64,000 bases of DNA from Eurosta solidaginis (GCF_040869045.1 NC_090322.1:77895675-77959674); one strand, 5' to 3'; counted from the stretch's first letter, positions 9,931 to 21,766 are shown. Translations and numbers: made by a program. The notes: generated by a model not told the origin, from the sequence alone.

Positions 9931-10205
9931 GGAGCAGTAGACATATTTAATTTTCTATAACAATTTGAACATATTTTACCTGAAGAGCAGAAGGAAAGAC
10001 TTTTCGAAACTCATTCAAAAATTTAGTATAGAGATAAATTAAAATAAAGAATCATTTCGGTGAACATTACGAAAATTGTGTTTGGTCGAATTCTAATAGC
10101 ACGGATGGCCCAGACACTTGCAATTGCTCACACCTAGAGCGTTTGGATGAGGAAGCCTACAAAATTATGAACACTTCCACAAAAATTTATAATCAACTTC
10201 GTTGT
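9931..10205 (+). pseudogene. Unidentified degenerate ORF, part downstream of the hAT insertion
   Basis: Immediately after the hAT target duplication the frame gives VDIFNF, a stop, QFEHILPEEQKERLFETHSK, then after further stops HYENCVWSNSNSTDGPDTC and NCSHLERLDEEAYKIMNTST, ending QLRCTY at 10205. A GT follows, and a TTTTTTTAG lies at 10301-10311, so an intron of about 106 bp (10206-10311) is possible; splicing would add an in-frame tail to a stop near 10409. Several Cys and His residues suggest metal binding, but the family is unknown. Confidence 0.35.
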
Positions 10206-10311
10206 ACATACTGTAAATAAATTCTACCTACAAATACTTAATTTTTTCAAATAAACCTTTTAAATAAATAAATAAATACAATTTTTATTTTAAATTTTTT
10301 TTACTTTTTTT

Positions 10312-10748
10312 TAGTATCCTAAAGAGAGTATTATGTCACCCTCCATAAACAGAATTTCACCCTCTGCTAAGGGCCATAAAGTGTCAATATCTTTTTCACA
10401 AAGTTGAACTGAGGCAGAAAAATTTCCTGCCTCAGTATCTGATACATCTATATTGCTAACAACCATTGTTAGGTTGTATCAATTCAAAAAATTCGGCAGC
10501 AGGCGCAGGTAATGCACCATCCCTTCGGTAATTTCGTCAAGCAGCTCTTGACGCTGCTGTGGATTCTGTAAAATTAGGCGCCATCGCACAAAATCATTAC
10601 GAGGGAGATTATCCCTAATAATGTGTGCACTAACAATTACTAGTTTCAAGTTAAGAATATTAATCATATTGAGTCCTACTAGAATTTTGAATTTTGAGTA
10701 ATTTAAAGTAGATCTGATCTGGACTTTTATAGTAGAAGAATAGAACAA
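10312..10748 (-). pseudogene. Unknown conserved ORF of the Polinton terminal region, copy 2
   Basis: Nearly identical to copy 1, including the stop after the FLN/FFN position. It differs by LPRNDF instead of PPRNDF and LLPNFLN at the end of the first section. A 3' TTTTTTTAG tract immediately follows the stop on the other strand. Confidence 0.5.
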
Positions 10749-10911
10749 TAAAGTACTTTTTGTTTGTGATAAGAAAAATTGTGGTTAGCAATCTACTTGC
10801 AACATGTTACATTATTATAGGCAGCAAGGTGTAATATAGTTGTGCGGTTTTATAAAATAACCACTCTTTTTTTAAATAATCTTCGTAATAACATTTGCAA
10901 ATGGAATATAT

Positions 10912-11490
10912 TGTGACGAATATGAGTGACACTAAGTGATACTCACATCCCTAGTCTGATGTTAAGTAAATAAAGTCACAACAACAATAAAGCAGACAGT
11001 CACTTGTATCTACATAAACGAATAAATCATTATGTCTACACATATGTAGGTACCCGCAGCTGAGAGCAACGCACAAGCACATGCAGATATCTTATCTGAA
11101 ATGCTCCTAAATGTATGCAATTGTGATTGTGGAAGTGTCGCTCACACATACAAGCGCATGGGGTATGAGAGAAGCTATAAAAATTATACATCTGTAGTTG
11201 TTGCTGAGAAATTTATAACTAACTAAGCAAATTCTGGAAGCGCCTAGAAGATGCCACGAGGAAATCACAGAGTATAAAAGCATCAGCGGTAGAGGCGCTA
11301 AGGGCAGTTTCAGTTAAGCACGCTATCTGCCGGGCAATAGATCAGTTTCAGTTTGATTATTAAGCCAGCTAGTTGCAAAGTATAAGTGTTATTGTGAAGT
11401 ACTTTAATAATGGAGTTATTTATTCAACAGTTTAGCGATACGAACTTAGCAAAAGAGCAAATAAAGAGGATTTGCAGTAAATTCGTTACA
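10912..11490 (+). repeat. LTR of Gypsy family 2, copy 2
   Basis: TGTGACGAATATG...AATTCGTTACA, 579 bp. It lacks the AAGCCCATTTTTCC segment present in copy 1. The same ATAT left flank and the same TTGGTGTCAGAAGAGG primer region follow. Confidence 0.9.
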
Positions 11491-11549
11491 ATTGGTGTCA
11501 GAAGAGGAATTGTTGAATAAATTCCGGAGACTGCAAATACAACAAGGAC

Positions 11550-11969
11550 ATGACAAAGTTCAGTGAATTGAAGATCCAGCAACTGAAGGAGTTCGAGAGC
11601 CGTGGATTGAATACAACCGGCATTAAACTCGAACTTCAGGCACGACTACGAGAGGCAATGGAAGCAGAAGGAATTAACGTGGAAGAATATGTCTTTCATC
11701 TTGATGTCGACGAGACAACAAAAATTGAAGAGAAAAATGAAACATCGCAGACAGTTACGAGCACAGACTTGAACATGATTTTAGCTGCAATATCTGCTCA
11801 AACATCGACAGTGTCATCTCAACTGGCAGAACAGAAGACATATATGGCATCTCAACTGGAATCGCAAGAAACACGCATAACATCCAAGATGGAAACAGAA
11901 CTGAAAGAACAAGAGGCACACATAACAGTACAACTCGAAGCGCAAGAGGCGCGTATATCACCAAAACTC
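11550..11969 (+). pseudogene. Truncated gag N-terminus of Gypsy family 2, fused to hAT DNA (copy 2)
   Basis: Same SAP-like N-terminus and glutamate/glutamine-rich coiled-coil as copy 1, with substitutions such as KEFESRGL. The junction to hAT sequence is at the same base, and the fused frame ends at 12020. Retention of an open 156-codon frame in both copies probably reflects recent duplication. Confidence 0.8.
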
Positions 11970-13814
11970 TTAAATGTATATGTCATTCTTTGGCACTTTG
12001 CTCTTCGTATGCCTGCTTAAAGCTACCCAGCAGTATAGAAACATTGGTGCGCAATGTGTATGATTACGTTCGAATAGTTCTCAGAGAAGTACTTACTCAA
12101 TTGAAAAATATAATTGCGCTATTGGAATTGCAGCCAAAAAAGATGCTACATCCATGTCACACTCGCTGGCTATCCTTAGAGGCAGTAGTATATAGAGTAT
12201 TAGAACTATATGAGCCATTAAAAATATTTTTAACTTCGCTGTTAATGTTGACAAAATAGACAGTGCAAAAACCATTCTTGATAACTTGGGTGATATGAAT
12301 GAAATTTATCTCTCCATCCTGAAGTATAGAAGTATATCCTTCAAAATATTAATAAAGTTAATAAAATTTTCCCGAGTGAGGGGCTTCAAGTACATAATAT
12401 GTATTCAGAAATAAAAATACTTTATTTAAGTCTGGGTGCCCAAATTTTAGGTACCTAAACTAATATTCCAATGGAACTTTCCAGCACTGCAATAATTTAG
12501 GAAAAATCTGTCAAAACTGTGCGAGTTGATTTGAAAACCTAAATTGTTTATTTCTGTTAAGAAAATAATAACAATACGGGAAATTTGGTATTTTTGATGC
12601 GTTTTCACGCTTAATTAGAAAACAGAGGTCAATTAGGGTCCGCGGTAAGTACCTATCCCAAGATAGCAGTTCGAGAAAATGCAGTGGCTCCGTTTTGTGA
12701 GGCTTTTTTTCGGACATAGTGGAGCACGTGCACAATGACCTTCTCCACAATCTCGAATTCAATAGTGTGATGTTGGTACGCCTCCAATAACTTCTTTAGG
12801 CCAAGCAGTGTACTTCGCTGCCAAATATGTTCAGATTGCGGTCCATATTTGAGAAGGATCCAATTCTTGTGTCGCCAACATCAGCTTGAACAAAATTGAG
12901 CTCACCATCACGTACAATCGATCGGACCTTCATCGCAGCAGGAATCATCGCTCTATGATCTATGATTTACTTAAATTGAATGAACAAGAGCCATTTATTT
13001 GCATACACAATACTGAAAAATCAATATTTTTGTTTTTGAAATTTGACATTTGAATTTAGGCTGAAAAGTATGCTCCAAAAAATTCTAAATTTTTATTTTC
13101 CACTGCCTCACCGACAGTTTCCAGTGATTTAGGTTTTTTTCCTTTAGGTACAAATTTAGGTCAACTCGCACCCAGCCTAAGTATATTATATAATTTTGAA
13201 AATCCGGACTATGTTACATTATACAACATAGAAATTATAGATTATAAAAAAATTTCAAATATATTGCAAAGTGCTCAGATTTATAGGAGTTTTTTGCGAA
13301 GGATAAGCTTATCGCCTCTAACATTTCCGGGCAAGGAGAAGGCAAATTTAAACCAAATTTGATTATTTTTTATATTGAAATGTGTGATCAAATTAGAAAG
13401 CGCTTTGATTTTAATAATATTGTTCTACAAAACTTAAGTTTCATGGATCCCACAGAAGTTGCTGGAAAAAACCGATTCTTTGCATATTGTCTTGCAACAA
13501 TGGATCAGAAAATTGTGCAGGATATTGATAGCGAGTATAGGGAATTAAAGTTTTTAGAATTTAAGACATATTTTGAAGACATTTCTAAGGTTCCTCCAGA
13601 AGTTTTTTTGGAAAACTATTTCTACTATCAAAAGAGCTGACTCTACATACGCTTTTTATAATTTATGTGCTTGCCACACTCTTCAGCGAATGTAGAACGA
13701 ATTTTTTCTAAAATAAATTTAAACAAAACAAAAATCCGAAACCGTCTGGAAACTGATACATTAAAAGGAATATTGCTAGTCCAAGATTATTTAAAATTGA
13801 ATAACTTTTCCTAA
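11970..13814 (+). pseudogene. hAT transposase C-terminal half (copy 2), interrupted by a MITE
   Basis: Same content as 7601-9442. From 13359 one longer frame joins IEMCDQIRKRFDFNNIVLQN to the MDPTEVAGKNRFF section without the frameshift seen in copy 1. The dimerisation motif SSANVERIFSKINL ends at 13814. Confidence 0.8.
12432..13175. mobile_element. MITE with imperfect inverted termini, copy 2
   Basis: Duplicate of 8055-8804. The left end reads CTGGGTGCCCAAATTTTAGG, lacking 10 bp relative to copy 1; the right end CTCGCACCCAG is intact. Confidence 0.7.
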
Positions 13815-13865
13815 TATATTGAACCGCAAATAAATATGCTAAAAAAATGAACGCGAATATGTATA

Positions 13866-14275
13866 ACTAAGAAAAATTTCCTGCCTAAGTAAGTATCTGA
13901 TACATCTATATTGCTAAAACCATTGTTAGGTTGTATCAATTAAAAAAATCCGGTTGCAGGCGCAGGTAATGCACCATCCCTTCGGTAATTTCGTCAAGCA
14001 GCTCTTGACGCTGCTATGGATTCTGTAAAATTAGGCGCCATCGCACAAAATCATTACGAGGGAGATTATCCCTAATAATGTGTGCACTAACAATTACTAG
14101 TTTCAAGTTAAGAATATTAATCATATTGAGTCCTACTAGAATTTTGAATTTTGAGTAATTTAAAGTAGATCTGATCTGGACTTTTATAGTAGAAGAATAG
14201 AACAATAAAGTACTTTTTGTTTGTGATAAGAAAAATTGTGGTTAGCAATCTACTTGCAACATGTTACATTATTAT
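13866..14275 (-). pseudogene. Unknown conserved ORF of the Polinton terminal region, copy 3
   Basis: Minus-strand copy of the ORF at 5940-6377, cut at its 3' side by the duplication junction near 13866. A TAG stop now follows the QNP residues at about 14014. The upstream flank runs to 14275, where a LINE is inserted; the rest of the flank resumes at 16857. Confidence 0.5.
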
Positions 14276-16856
14276 AGATTAGATTAGATTAGATTAGATT
14301 ATTTATTTATTACGGCCAGAAGCCTAATTCGTAAATTTGAAAATATTACAGTTTTTTATCTTATAGCTAAGGTTTTACAATATTCATATAATTTTGTTTT
14401 AAATACTGTTATTTGGTTGCAACTTTTTATATCCATAGGCAGTTCATTGTAACTTTTCAGACCCTTGTAGAAAATGTTCTGTTGATCAATTTCAGTTCTA
14501 AAAAACGGCAATTTGAAATTATGTTTGCTCCTCGTATTTATGTTGTGAGTTTGCTCAACTAATGCTATATTTTTATTTAAATACTCAGGTACATTTCCAT
14601 GTTTAATATTAAATATGAATTTCATGGAGTGGAAAAAAATCTTTTGTTTCACACTTAACCAGTCTAAAGTCTTCAACATGTCAGCCGTTCGTGTATCTCT
14701 AGGTTTCTGAAGAATAAATCTCATGCATCTATTTTGAAGCTTTTGGAGCTTGTCTACTTCTTTATCCGATATTATGAATAGAATGGACGGGCAGTACACG
14801 AAGTGCGGTTCTATAACTGATTTATATAAGATTATTTTGTACTTTTTCTGAATGAATTTCGTTGTTCTCTGCATCACTCCTATTTTATTAGCAGCTTTTT
14901 TAATTGTATAATTTATATGATCTTCAAATTTGAGTTTATTATCAATTATTATTCCTAAGTATTTTATACTGTTAACTCTTTGTATGATTTCATCATTTAT
15001 TTTTAGCTCGGCTATATCCTCCTCATTGATATTCCTCCTTGTTATTATCATATATTTAGTTTTATTTATGTTTAGTTTCAGTCTATTACCACACAACCAT
15101 TTATACAAGTTATTTATTTCATGTTGCATTTTGGCGAGTGCAGTATTAATATTATTTTCACTTATCATAATTAATGCATCATCCGCAAAAAGTCTAATTT
15201 CACAACCTTCGATAGCATTGACTATGTCATTTATGTATATAAGAAATAATATAGGTGCCCCTATGGGTACCTCTAATTCATCCGACGTCACAGCATTTAT
15301 AACTGTTTTCTGCTTTCTCTGCTTCAAATAGTTGCGGAACCATTTAAGTTCAATATCAGTTATGCCAATCCGCTGCATTTTTTTTATTAATATCTCTCTA
15401 TCCACCGTTTCAAAAGCTCTTTTGAGGTCAAGGAAAACTGAAACCACTACTTTTTTGTTGTTTAGCTCTTCTTTCCAATCAGATATCACCAAGTTCAGCG
15501 CTGTCTCACAGGAGTGTTTTTTCCTAAATCCTGACTGTTGGTAGACTAATATATTATTTACTTCAAGATGATTCACCAACTGATTCTTAACAACGACTTC
15601 GAGAATTTTAGCATCACTTGGCAGGGTATTTATGGGTCTAAGTTCTTCAGGTTGCATTGTCTTTTTAACTTTTTCCACAGGTATTATTGTTGACGTTTTC
15701 CACATTTCAGGTACTACACCATCTTCTAAGCTGTTATTAATTATTTGAGCATAGAAATATCCGGTATACGATATACAATCTTTTAGTACACCTTCGGATA
15801 GCAGTTTTCTTCCACCTATTTTATATTTAAAGTCTGTTAAGATATTAATAACATCATCGGTGGTAATTTCAGCAAACTTTAATTTTGAATGGACTTGTGT
15901 ATCCTCTAGTGCTACTTGACAGGTTTCGATGTTATTATTAATTTCAATCACACTGTTTACAAAAAATCTATTTAGACCATTCGCCAGATCGGTTTCGTTT
16001 TCAACCAGTATGCCATCCAGTATCACCTTTTTTATCCCTTCGTTATCTTTAGTTTGGTTAACCGTTTGTTTGAGATATTTCCACATTTCTTTAGCATTAT
16101 ATTCATTCAAAATGATTTTATTCTCCATATACTTTATTTTTTTCAATTTGACTAATTTTTTGTAAGACCTATTTATATTTTTATATTCATCCCACTCTCC
16201 AGTTTGTAACGCACGCGTGTACATATTGTATTTATATTTATTCATTTGTGCCAATTCTCTATCATACCATTTATTCATTAACTTAATATGCACTTCTTTC
16301 TCGTAGGTTAAACTTTCCATAGCCTGAATCATTATATTATTAATTAATTCGACTTTTACATCAATTGATAAGTTTATAGTAAAGTTGAAGTTAAATGATC
16401 TAAGGACGCTTATTAAAATATCACTATTATATTTGTCCCATGCTATGATTTTTTTGGTCAGTCTCATCTTGTATACTTTGGACGTTTTAATATTAAATTT
16501 TATAGTTTCATGATCAGATATTTTGTATTCCTGCAAATTATTACAGAGAATTTCATCCGAGTTTGAAAATAATAGATCAATTTTCGATTCACTTGTATCT
16601 GTGATTCGCGTATTAAATTCTATTTTTTGGCTCATCCCCATCACAGCAAATATCTCATTTAATTTAGTACTATATGTCGAAATGCAGTTCATGTTAATAT
16701 TAAAATCACCGACTACTATATTATGGTTACTTTTTTCATATTTATCAATTAGAATTTCATTTAGGTATTCAACAAAAGCTGCATCACTAGTGCTCGGCGA
16801 GTGGTACAGAACTCCAATCTGCCACTTTTTATCAACCTTCTTCAGTTTTATTACAA
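14276..16856 (-). mobile_element. 5'-truncated LINE in the left Polinton arm
   Basis: Inserted in the sequence that in the other copies reads ATTATTATAGGCAGCAAGG. The minus-strand 3' end carries a (TCTAA)n tail, visible as TTAGATTAGATTAGATTAG at 14278-14300. The 5' end is truncated inside the endonuclease domain. Encodes the ORF2 described separately. Confidence 0.85.
14356..16856 (-). CDS. LINE ORF2: endonuclease C-terminus and reverse transcriptase
   Basis: A single open frame of about 830 LINE-derived codons; the first residues of the longer frame (from 16938) come from flanking DNA. Visible: endonuclease motifs VVGDFNINMN and ISDHETI, then reverse transcriptase motifs SGFRKKHSCETALN, VSVFLDLKRAFETVDREIL and the catalytic FADDALIMI, followed by the thumb-like C-terminus with KYLGIIID and VEPHFVYCPS. 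The usual GVPQGSxLGPxLF block is shortened to VPIGAPILFL, a small in-frame deletion that should damage the enzyme. The N-terminal half of the endonuclease is missing. Closest by eye to the Jockey/CR1 group. A divergent relative of its C-terminus is at 55425-55844. Confidence 0.85.
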
Positions 16857-16949
16857 GCAAGCAAGGTGTAATATAGTTGTGCGGTTTTATAAAATGACCA
16901 CTCTTTTTTTTAAATAATCTTTGTAATAACATTTGCAAATGGAATATAT

Positions 16950-17511
16950 TGTGACGAATATGAGTGTCACTAAGTGATACTCACATCCCTAGTCTGATGC
17001 TAAGTAAATAAAGTCACAACAACAATAAAGCAGACAGTCACTTGTATCTACATAAACGAATCAATCATTATGTCTACACATATGTAGGTACACGCAGCTG
17101 AGAGCAACGCACAAGCACATGCAGATATCTTATCTGAAATGCTCCTAAAGGTATGCAATTGTGATTGTGGAAGTGTCGCTCACACATACAATCGCATGGG
17201 GTATGAGAGAAGTTATAAAAATTATACATCTGTAGTTGTAGCTGAGAAATTTATAACTAACTAAGCAAATTCTGGAAGCGCCTAGAAGATGCCACGAGGA
17301 AATCACAGAGTATAAAAGCATCAGCGGTAGAGGCGCTAAGGGCAGTTTCAGTTTGGTTATTAAGCCAGCTAGTTGCAAAGTATAGGTGTTATTGTGAAGT
17401 ACTTTAATAAAGGCCATTTTTCCATTATTCAATATTAGAGTTATTTTCAATAGTTTAGCGATACGAACTTAGAAAAGGGCAAATAAGAGGATTTGCAGTA
17501 AATTCGTTACA
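16950..17511 (+). repeat. 5' LTR of Gypsy family 2 (copy 3)
   Basis: TGTGACGAATATGAGTG to AATTCGTTACA. It lacks a segment of about 40 bp (AAGCACGCTATCTGTCGGGC region) present in copies 1 and 2. The primer-site region TTGGTGTCAGAAGAGG follows at 17513. Confidence 0.9.
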
Positions 17512-17570
17512 ATTGGTGTCAGAAGAGGAATTGTTGAATAAATTCCGAAGACTGCGAATACAACAAGGAC

Positions 17571-18850
17571 ATGACAAAGTTCAGTGAATTGAAGATCCAG
17601 CAACTGAAGGAGTTGGAGAGCCGTGGATTGAATACAACCGGCATTAAACTCGAACTACGAGAGGCAATGGAAGCAGAAGGAATTAACGTGGAAGAATATG
17701 TCTTTCATCTTGATGTCGACGGGACAACAAAAATTGAAGAGAAAAACATCGCAGACAGTTACGAGCCCAGACTTGACCATGATTTTAGCTACAATATCTG
17801 CTCAAACATCGACAGTGTCATCTCAACTGGCAGAAAAGAAGACATATATGGCATCTCAACTGAAATCGCAAGAGACACGCATAACATCCAAGATGGAAAC
17901 AGAACTGAAAGAACAAGAGGCACGCATAACAGTACAACTCGAAGCGCAAGAGGCGCGTATATCATCAAAACTCGAAGCGCGTATGGACGAGAAAATAACG
18001 TAGTTTGAAGAAAAAATCGAGGCCGATGCTTTGAGAGGACGTATCGAGCAGTTGCAACTAAATCGCCCAGCAGTTTCAACGAGTAGTCCAAAGGTAAAAA
18101 CACCATCCTTTGACGGTCTTTCCAGGTCTTTAAGCTACAATTTGAGAAGACCGCAACAGTGAACAACTGAAATGCGGATGATAAAGTTGCTGCACTGTTC
18201 ATGGCGTTGAAAGGGCCTGCAGCTGAGATTTTACAAACCATTCCAGAGTGCGAACGGAACTGTTATGAAGCATTGATGGGCGCTATAGAGAGACGATACG
18301 GAACTGAGCATTGGAGACAGATATACCAAATTGAGTTACTGAACCGCTTCCAGAGGCCTGGTGAAACATTGCAAGATTTTGCGTCAGATATTGAAAGGCT
18401 AGCACATTTAGTGAATGCGGATGAACCCGTGGAATACACTGAAAGGGTAAAGATTCAGAGCTTTATAAATGGCATACGGGACGTCGAAACAAAGCGAGCT
18501 ACATACGCAAACCCAAAGCCAACATTCGCAGAAACGGTATCACATGCTCTGATTCATGAAACAGCGTCGGTTCTGTGTAAGCCAGTTTTCAAAGCACGCC
18601 GTGTGGAAGTAGAAAGGCCAGAGTGGGTAGACGCAATATTGGAGGCGCTGAAAGGATCGCAACAGCGGAGTGAAAGAGCTATCAAATGCGGGAAGCCCGG
18701 TCACATTGCACGGCATTGCGACCTTGGTCCTAATAGTTCCAACAATGTGGGTGGCCGTAAACGAAAAGCTGGAGGAGATGAGCAAGAGCGTGTCAGATGT
18801 AAAGAACGAAAACTTGTCACAGCTATGGAATGCCCTGTGATATCTGTGTC
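17571..18850 (+). pseudogene. Gag of Gypsy family 2 (SAP-like N-terminus, capsid, zinc knuckle)
   Basis: Opens with the same MTKFSELKIQQLKELESRGL as the truncated copies; a short deletion and a frameshift near 17745 move the coiled-coil region to another frame (to 18003), where a TAG follows. The capsid section (from 18201) reads ILQTIPECERNCYEALMGAI and LLNRFQRPGETLQDFASDIE, the retrotransposon gag pattern. A zinc knuckle follows as KCGKPGHIARHC; the first Cys of CX2CX4HX4C is not present (AIKC). Clear decay, but the full domain order is readable. Confidence 0.85.
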
Positions 18851-19028
18851 ACAAATTGGAAGAAAATCGAGCAGTCTTGCCGTCAAAGGAAAGCTGGATG
18901 GCAAGGAGTGTGTACTGACTGTAGATACGGGCGCATCTCATTCCTTGATCCGATCTGACTTGGTTAACAGGAGAGTAAAACCGTTACCTGGAGCAAGGTT
19001 TCGTACGGTCACTGGCGAGTATAACCAA
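18851..19028 (+). pseudogene. Retropepsin N-terminal part (Gypsy family 2), split by a LINE
   Basis: Continues in the gag frame with KLDGKECVLTVDTGASHSLI, the aspartic protease active site (DTGAS). The frame is interrupted after VTGEYNQ by LINE insertion at 19029 and resumes at 20550. Gag and protease share one frame here. Confidence 0.85.
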
Positions 19029-20414
19029 ATCCGCCTCGGCACATTTCATTCCCGCCGGGAGAATTCCCGAAATCCGGCCCCACTTCCCGGCGGAGGCCGC
19101 AAACTTAGCGAGAGAACGTGACCTTATAAGACAGCTTGATCCAGGCGACCCCCAAATAAGGGATATAAACCAACGTATCAGATTGCTTGTAGATGAACAC
19201 AAGCGGGCGAAATGGGAGGAGCACCTAAGAGGTTGTAACCTCTCTGCCGGTGTGGGTAAACTTTGGTCCACCGTAAAGTCCCTATCGAATCCGACTAAGC
19301 ACAAAGACAAAGTTTCCATCGCCTTTGGCGACAAAGTGCTCTCGGACGCGAAAAAATGCGCGAGCGCTTTCTGCCGACAATATATAATACATCCTACGGT
19401 CGACAAAGATAGACGGAGAGCCAATAGACGCGCACATAAACACAAATTCAGCGCGTCACCAATCACCATCACCGCTAAAGAGGTTGAGGACGCCATTGGT
19501 CGTGCTAAGCCATCCAAAGCAGTGGGCTCAGACGGCATAGCCATGCCGATGCTTAAAAACCTAGGGAAAGAGGGGTTCAAATATTTAGCGCATGTCTTCA
19601 ATCTGTCTCTTTCCACCTTTGTCATACCTGAGAAATGGAAAATGGCCAAGGTGGTCCCGCTACTAAAGCCTGGGAAACCAGCTAACATAGGTGAGTCGTA
19701 TTGTCCGATATCTCTCCTATCGCCAGTGGCAAAGACGCTTGAAGCCATTTTGCTCCCTTATTTCCAAGCAAATTTGCAGCTAGCCCCTCATCAGCATGGC
19801 TTCAGAAAACTCCATAGCACTACCACCGCGCTAAATGCCATTAGCACCAGATAAATTGCGGTTTAAATCAATACCCCCACCATAGAACAGTACTCGTAGC
19901 GCTAGACCTATCAAAAGCTTTCGATACGGTCAACCATGGCTCGTTACTGCAGGACCTGGAAGGGTCTACCCTTCCCCCATGTCTTAAAAGGTGGACCGCA
20001 AATTATCTGGGTGGTCGGCAGGCATCGGTGCAATTTAGAAACGAAGCATCAAAACCAAGGAGAATTAAACAAGGGGTGCCACAGGGTGGTGTCCTATCCC
20101 CACTTTTGTTTAATTTCTACATATCTAAGCTACCCTCACCACCGGAAGGAGTCACAATCGTTTCCTACGCCGATGACTGCACAATAATGGCCACAGGCCC
20201 AGGCCCAAAGATCGATGCGCTATGCAATAAAATAAACGGCTACCTCCCTGATCTCTCCAGTTTTTTCGCCTCGCGAAACCTGGCATTATCACCGACTAAA
20301 TCTTCCACCTATCCAGAATCAACCCCGACATACAAAATGTATGCCCCGCTTGCAATGTGTCCCCACATGACACCAACGATCTCTTCAATTGTAATGTGGA
20401 ACCAACGCCTCTAA
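19029..20414 (+). pseudogene. LINE reverse transcriptase fragment (CAA-tail family, copy A)
   Basis: Frames give ERDLIRQLDPGDPQIRDINQ and LLVDEHKRAKWEEHL before the RT domain, then PSKAVGSDGIAMPMLKN, VIPEKWKMAKVVPLLKPGK and HQHGFRKLHSTTTALNAI up to a stop near 19854. After frameshifts RT continues with RRIKQGVPQGGVLSPLLFN and the catalytic SYADDCTIMA. The C-terminus jumps to a TYPESTPTYKMYAP segment that is the CX2C zinc region in altered frame. Jockey-like by eye. Confidence 0.8.
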
Positions 20415-20549
20415 CACACCTTTCCTTATGGTCCACCCCTGTTGGAACGGCAAGTTTCCTTGGACTCCCGTTAGAGGATATTGATGACAATTTGTGATCG
20501 GTCGCGGCTATTAGGTGGGGCGAGCATTGCTACAACAACAACAACAACA
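19029..20549 (+). mobile_element. 5'-truncated LINE with CAA tail inside the protease
   Basis: Flanked by GTATAACCAA on both sides (19019-19028 and 20550-20559), a 10-bp duplication. The 3' end is GCTACAACAACAACAACAACA. The same LINE family recurs at 50.4-54.6 kb and 58.8-59.5 kb. Relative to those, it has lost a segment between RT and the C-terminal zinc region. Confidence 0.9.
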
Positions 20550-20559
20550 GTATAACCAA

Positions 20560-20855
20560 GTCCAGGGAGAAGTGGAAAGGTCACAGTTCTACACAAATTC
20601 GTTGTGGCGGAGATCGTTGATGAAGTCATATTGGGAGTGGACTTCTTGGTTGACCATGACATCAAGATCGATATGCAGAAAAGGGTGATGCGTTATAAGA
20701 ACCAGGATATGCCACTTAACTTCAGTTTGCAGAAAGGGTTCAGTAGTAATCGAGTACTGGTGGAAAAGACTCGACAAGGACCACGAAAGTCAAAGGCAAA
20801 GGTTGATAGATCGAATGGGCCAAATAAAGCAAAATCAAAAGTATCTGCGAGATAA
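20560..20855 (+). pseudogene. Retropepsin C-terminal part and linker (Gypsy family 2)
   Basis: Resumes the protease after the LINE: VAEIVDEVILGVDFLVDHDI, where ILGVDFL is the conserved second half of a retropepsin fold. A basic linker follows, ending at 20855. Downstream the expected reverse transcriptase is absent. Confidence 0.75.
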
Positions 20856-21299
20856 ACACTGGCATTGACAAAACCCAATGGACGCATAAAACCGAAGCAA
20901 CGAATTTCCCAGAAAGAATGCGAGGGTAGTTTTAAGCCAGAGTGCACTACTGTTGTGAAACGTGGGAACGATTCTGATTATGCGAAGCCAATCCGTCAAG
21001 CGCAAGCTCTACGAAGTAGTTCATTGGCCCAGCAACAGAGTGCGAGGGAATGATCCAGGATAATGAGTAGTAAGATGAAACACAGGAACAACAAGGAAAA
21101 TAATTCGGAAGGTTTCCGGGAGGGAGATTTGGTACTGCTATACAACCCTCACCGGCGGAAAGGTGTTCCATCCAAGATTCGGTGCAGTTGGGAAGGCCCA
21201 TACAAAGTTGTGAAGAAGCTCAGTGATACCATCTACCGCATACAAACCACAGGGAAACCACGGAGTAAAAGAGTGGTACATTTGGAGATGCTAGCGGCG
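20856..21299 (+). pseudogene. Integrase C-terminal domain remnant (Gypsy family 2)
   Basis: From 21063 the frame reads SEGFREGDLVLLYNPHRRKG and then WEGPYKVVKKLSDTIYRI, the GPY/F-type C-terminal domain of Gypsy integrases, followed by KRVVHLEML. The catalytic DDE core and zinc-binding domain are deleted. The frame runs directly into the truncated 3' LTR at 21300. Confidence 0.75.
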
Positions 21300-21766
21300 T
21301 GTCACTTGTATCTACATAAACGAATCAATCATTATGTCTACACATATGTAGGTACACGCAGCTGAGAGCAACGCACAAGCAGATACAGATATCTTATCTG
21401 AAATGCTCCTAAAGGTATGCAATTGTGATTGTGGAAGTGTCGCTCCCACGTACAAGCGCATGGGGTATGAGAGAAGCTATAAAAATTATACATCTGTAGT
21501 TGTAGCTGAGAAATTTATAACTAACTAAGCAAATTCTGGAAGCGCCTAGAAGATGCCAGTTTCAGTTAAGCACGCTATCTGTCGGGCAATAGACCAGTTT
21601 CAGATTGGTTATTAAGCCAGCTAGTTGCAAAGTATAAGTGTTATTGTGAAGTACTTTAATAAAGGCAATTTTTCCATTATTCAATATTGGAGTTATTTAT
21701 TCAACAGTTTAGCGATACGAACTTAGCAAAATGGCAAATAAGAGGATTTGCAGTAAATTCGTTACA
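21300..21766 (+). repeat. 3' LTR remnant of Gypsy family 2
   Basis: Starts at GTCACTTGTATCTACATAAA, i.e. without the first ~90 bp of the LTR, and has a further internal deletion after CTAGAAGATGCC. It ends AATTCGTTACA and is followed by the ATAT duplication. Confidence 0.88.

Larger units (their letters stand above)
10206..13865. repeat. Tandem segmental duplication, unit 2
   Basis: Second copy of the block described at 5875-9480: intron-like tract, unknown minus ORF, Gypsy LTR, truncated gag, hAT right half with MITE. The right boundary jumps at about 13865 from hAT 3' sequence into another copy of the Polinton-terminal ORF (unit 3). Confidence 0.85.
16950..21766 (+). mobile_element. Gypsy family 2 LTR retrotransposon, internally deleted
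   Basis: 5' LTR 16950-17511, 3' LTR remnant 21300-21766, flanked by ATAT (16946-16949 and 21767-21770). An empty version of the site survives in the tandem Polinton repeat downstream as GGAATATATTCATA. Internally it has gag, the protease split by a LINE, then a jump directly to the integrase C-terminus: reverse transcriptase, RNase H and the integrase core are absent. It is therefore non-autonomous. Confidence 0.9.

Noticed and set aside
15929..16876. Plus-strand ORFs opposite the LINE ORF2
   Set aside because: Antisense shadows of the long reverse transcriptase frame.
18984..19748. A 254-codon minus-strand ORF
   Set aside because: Antisense to gag/protease and the LINE; composition follows the other strand.
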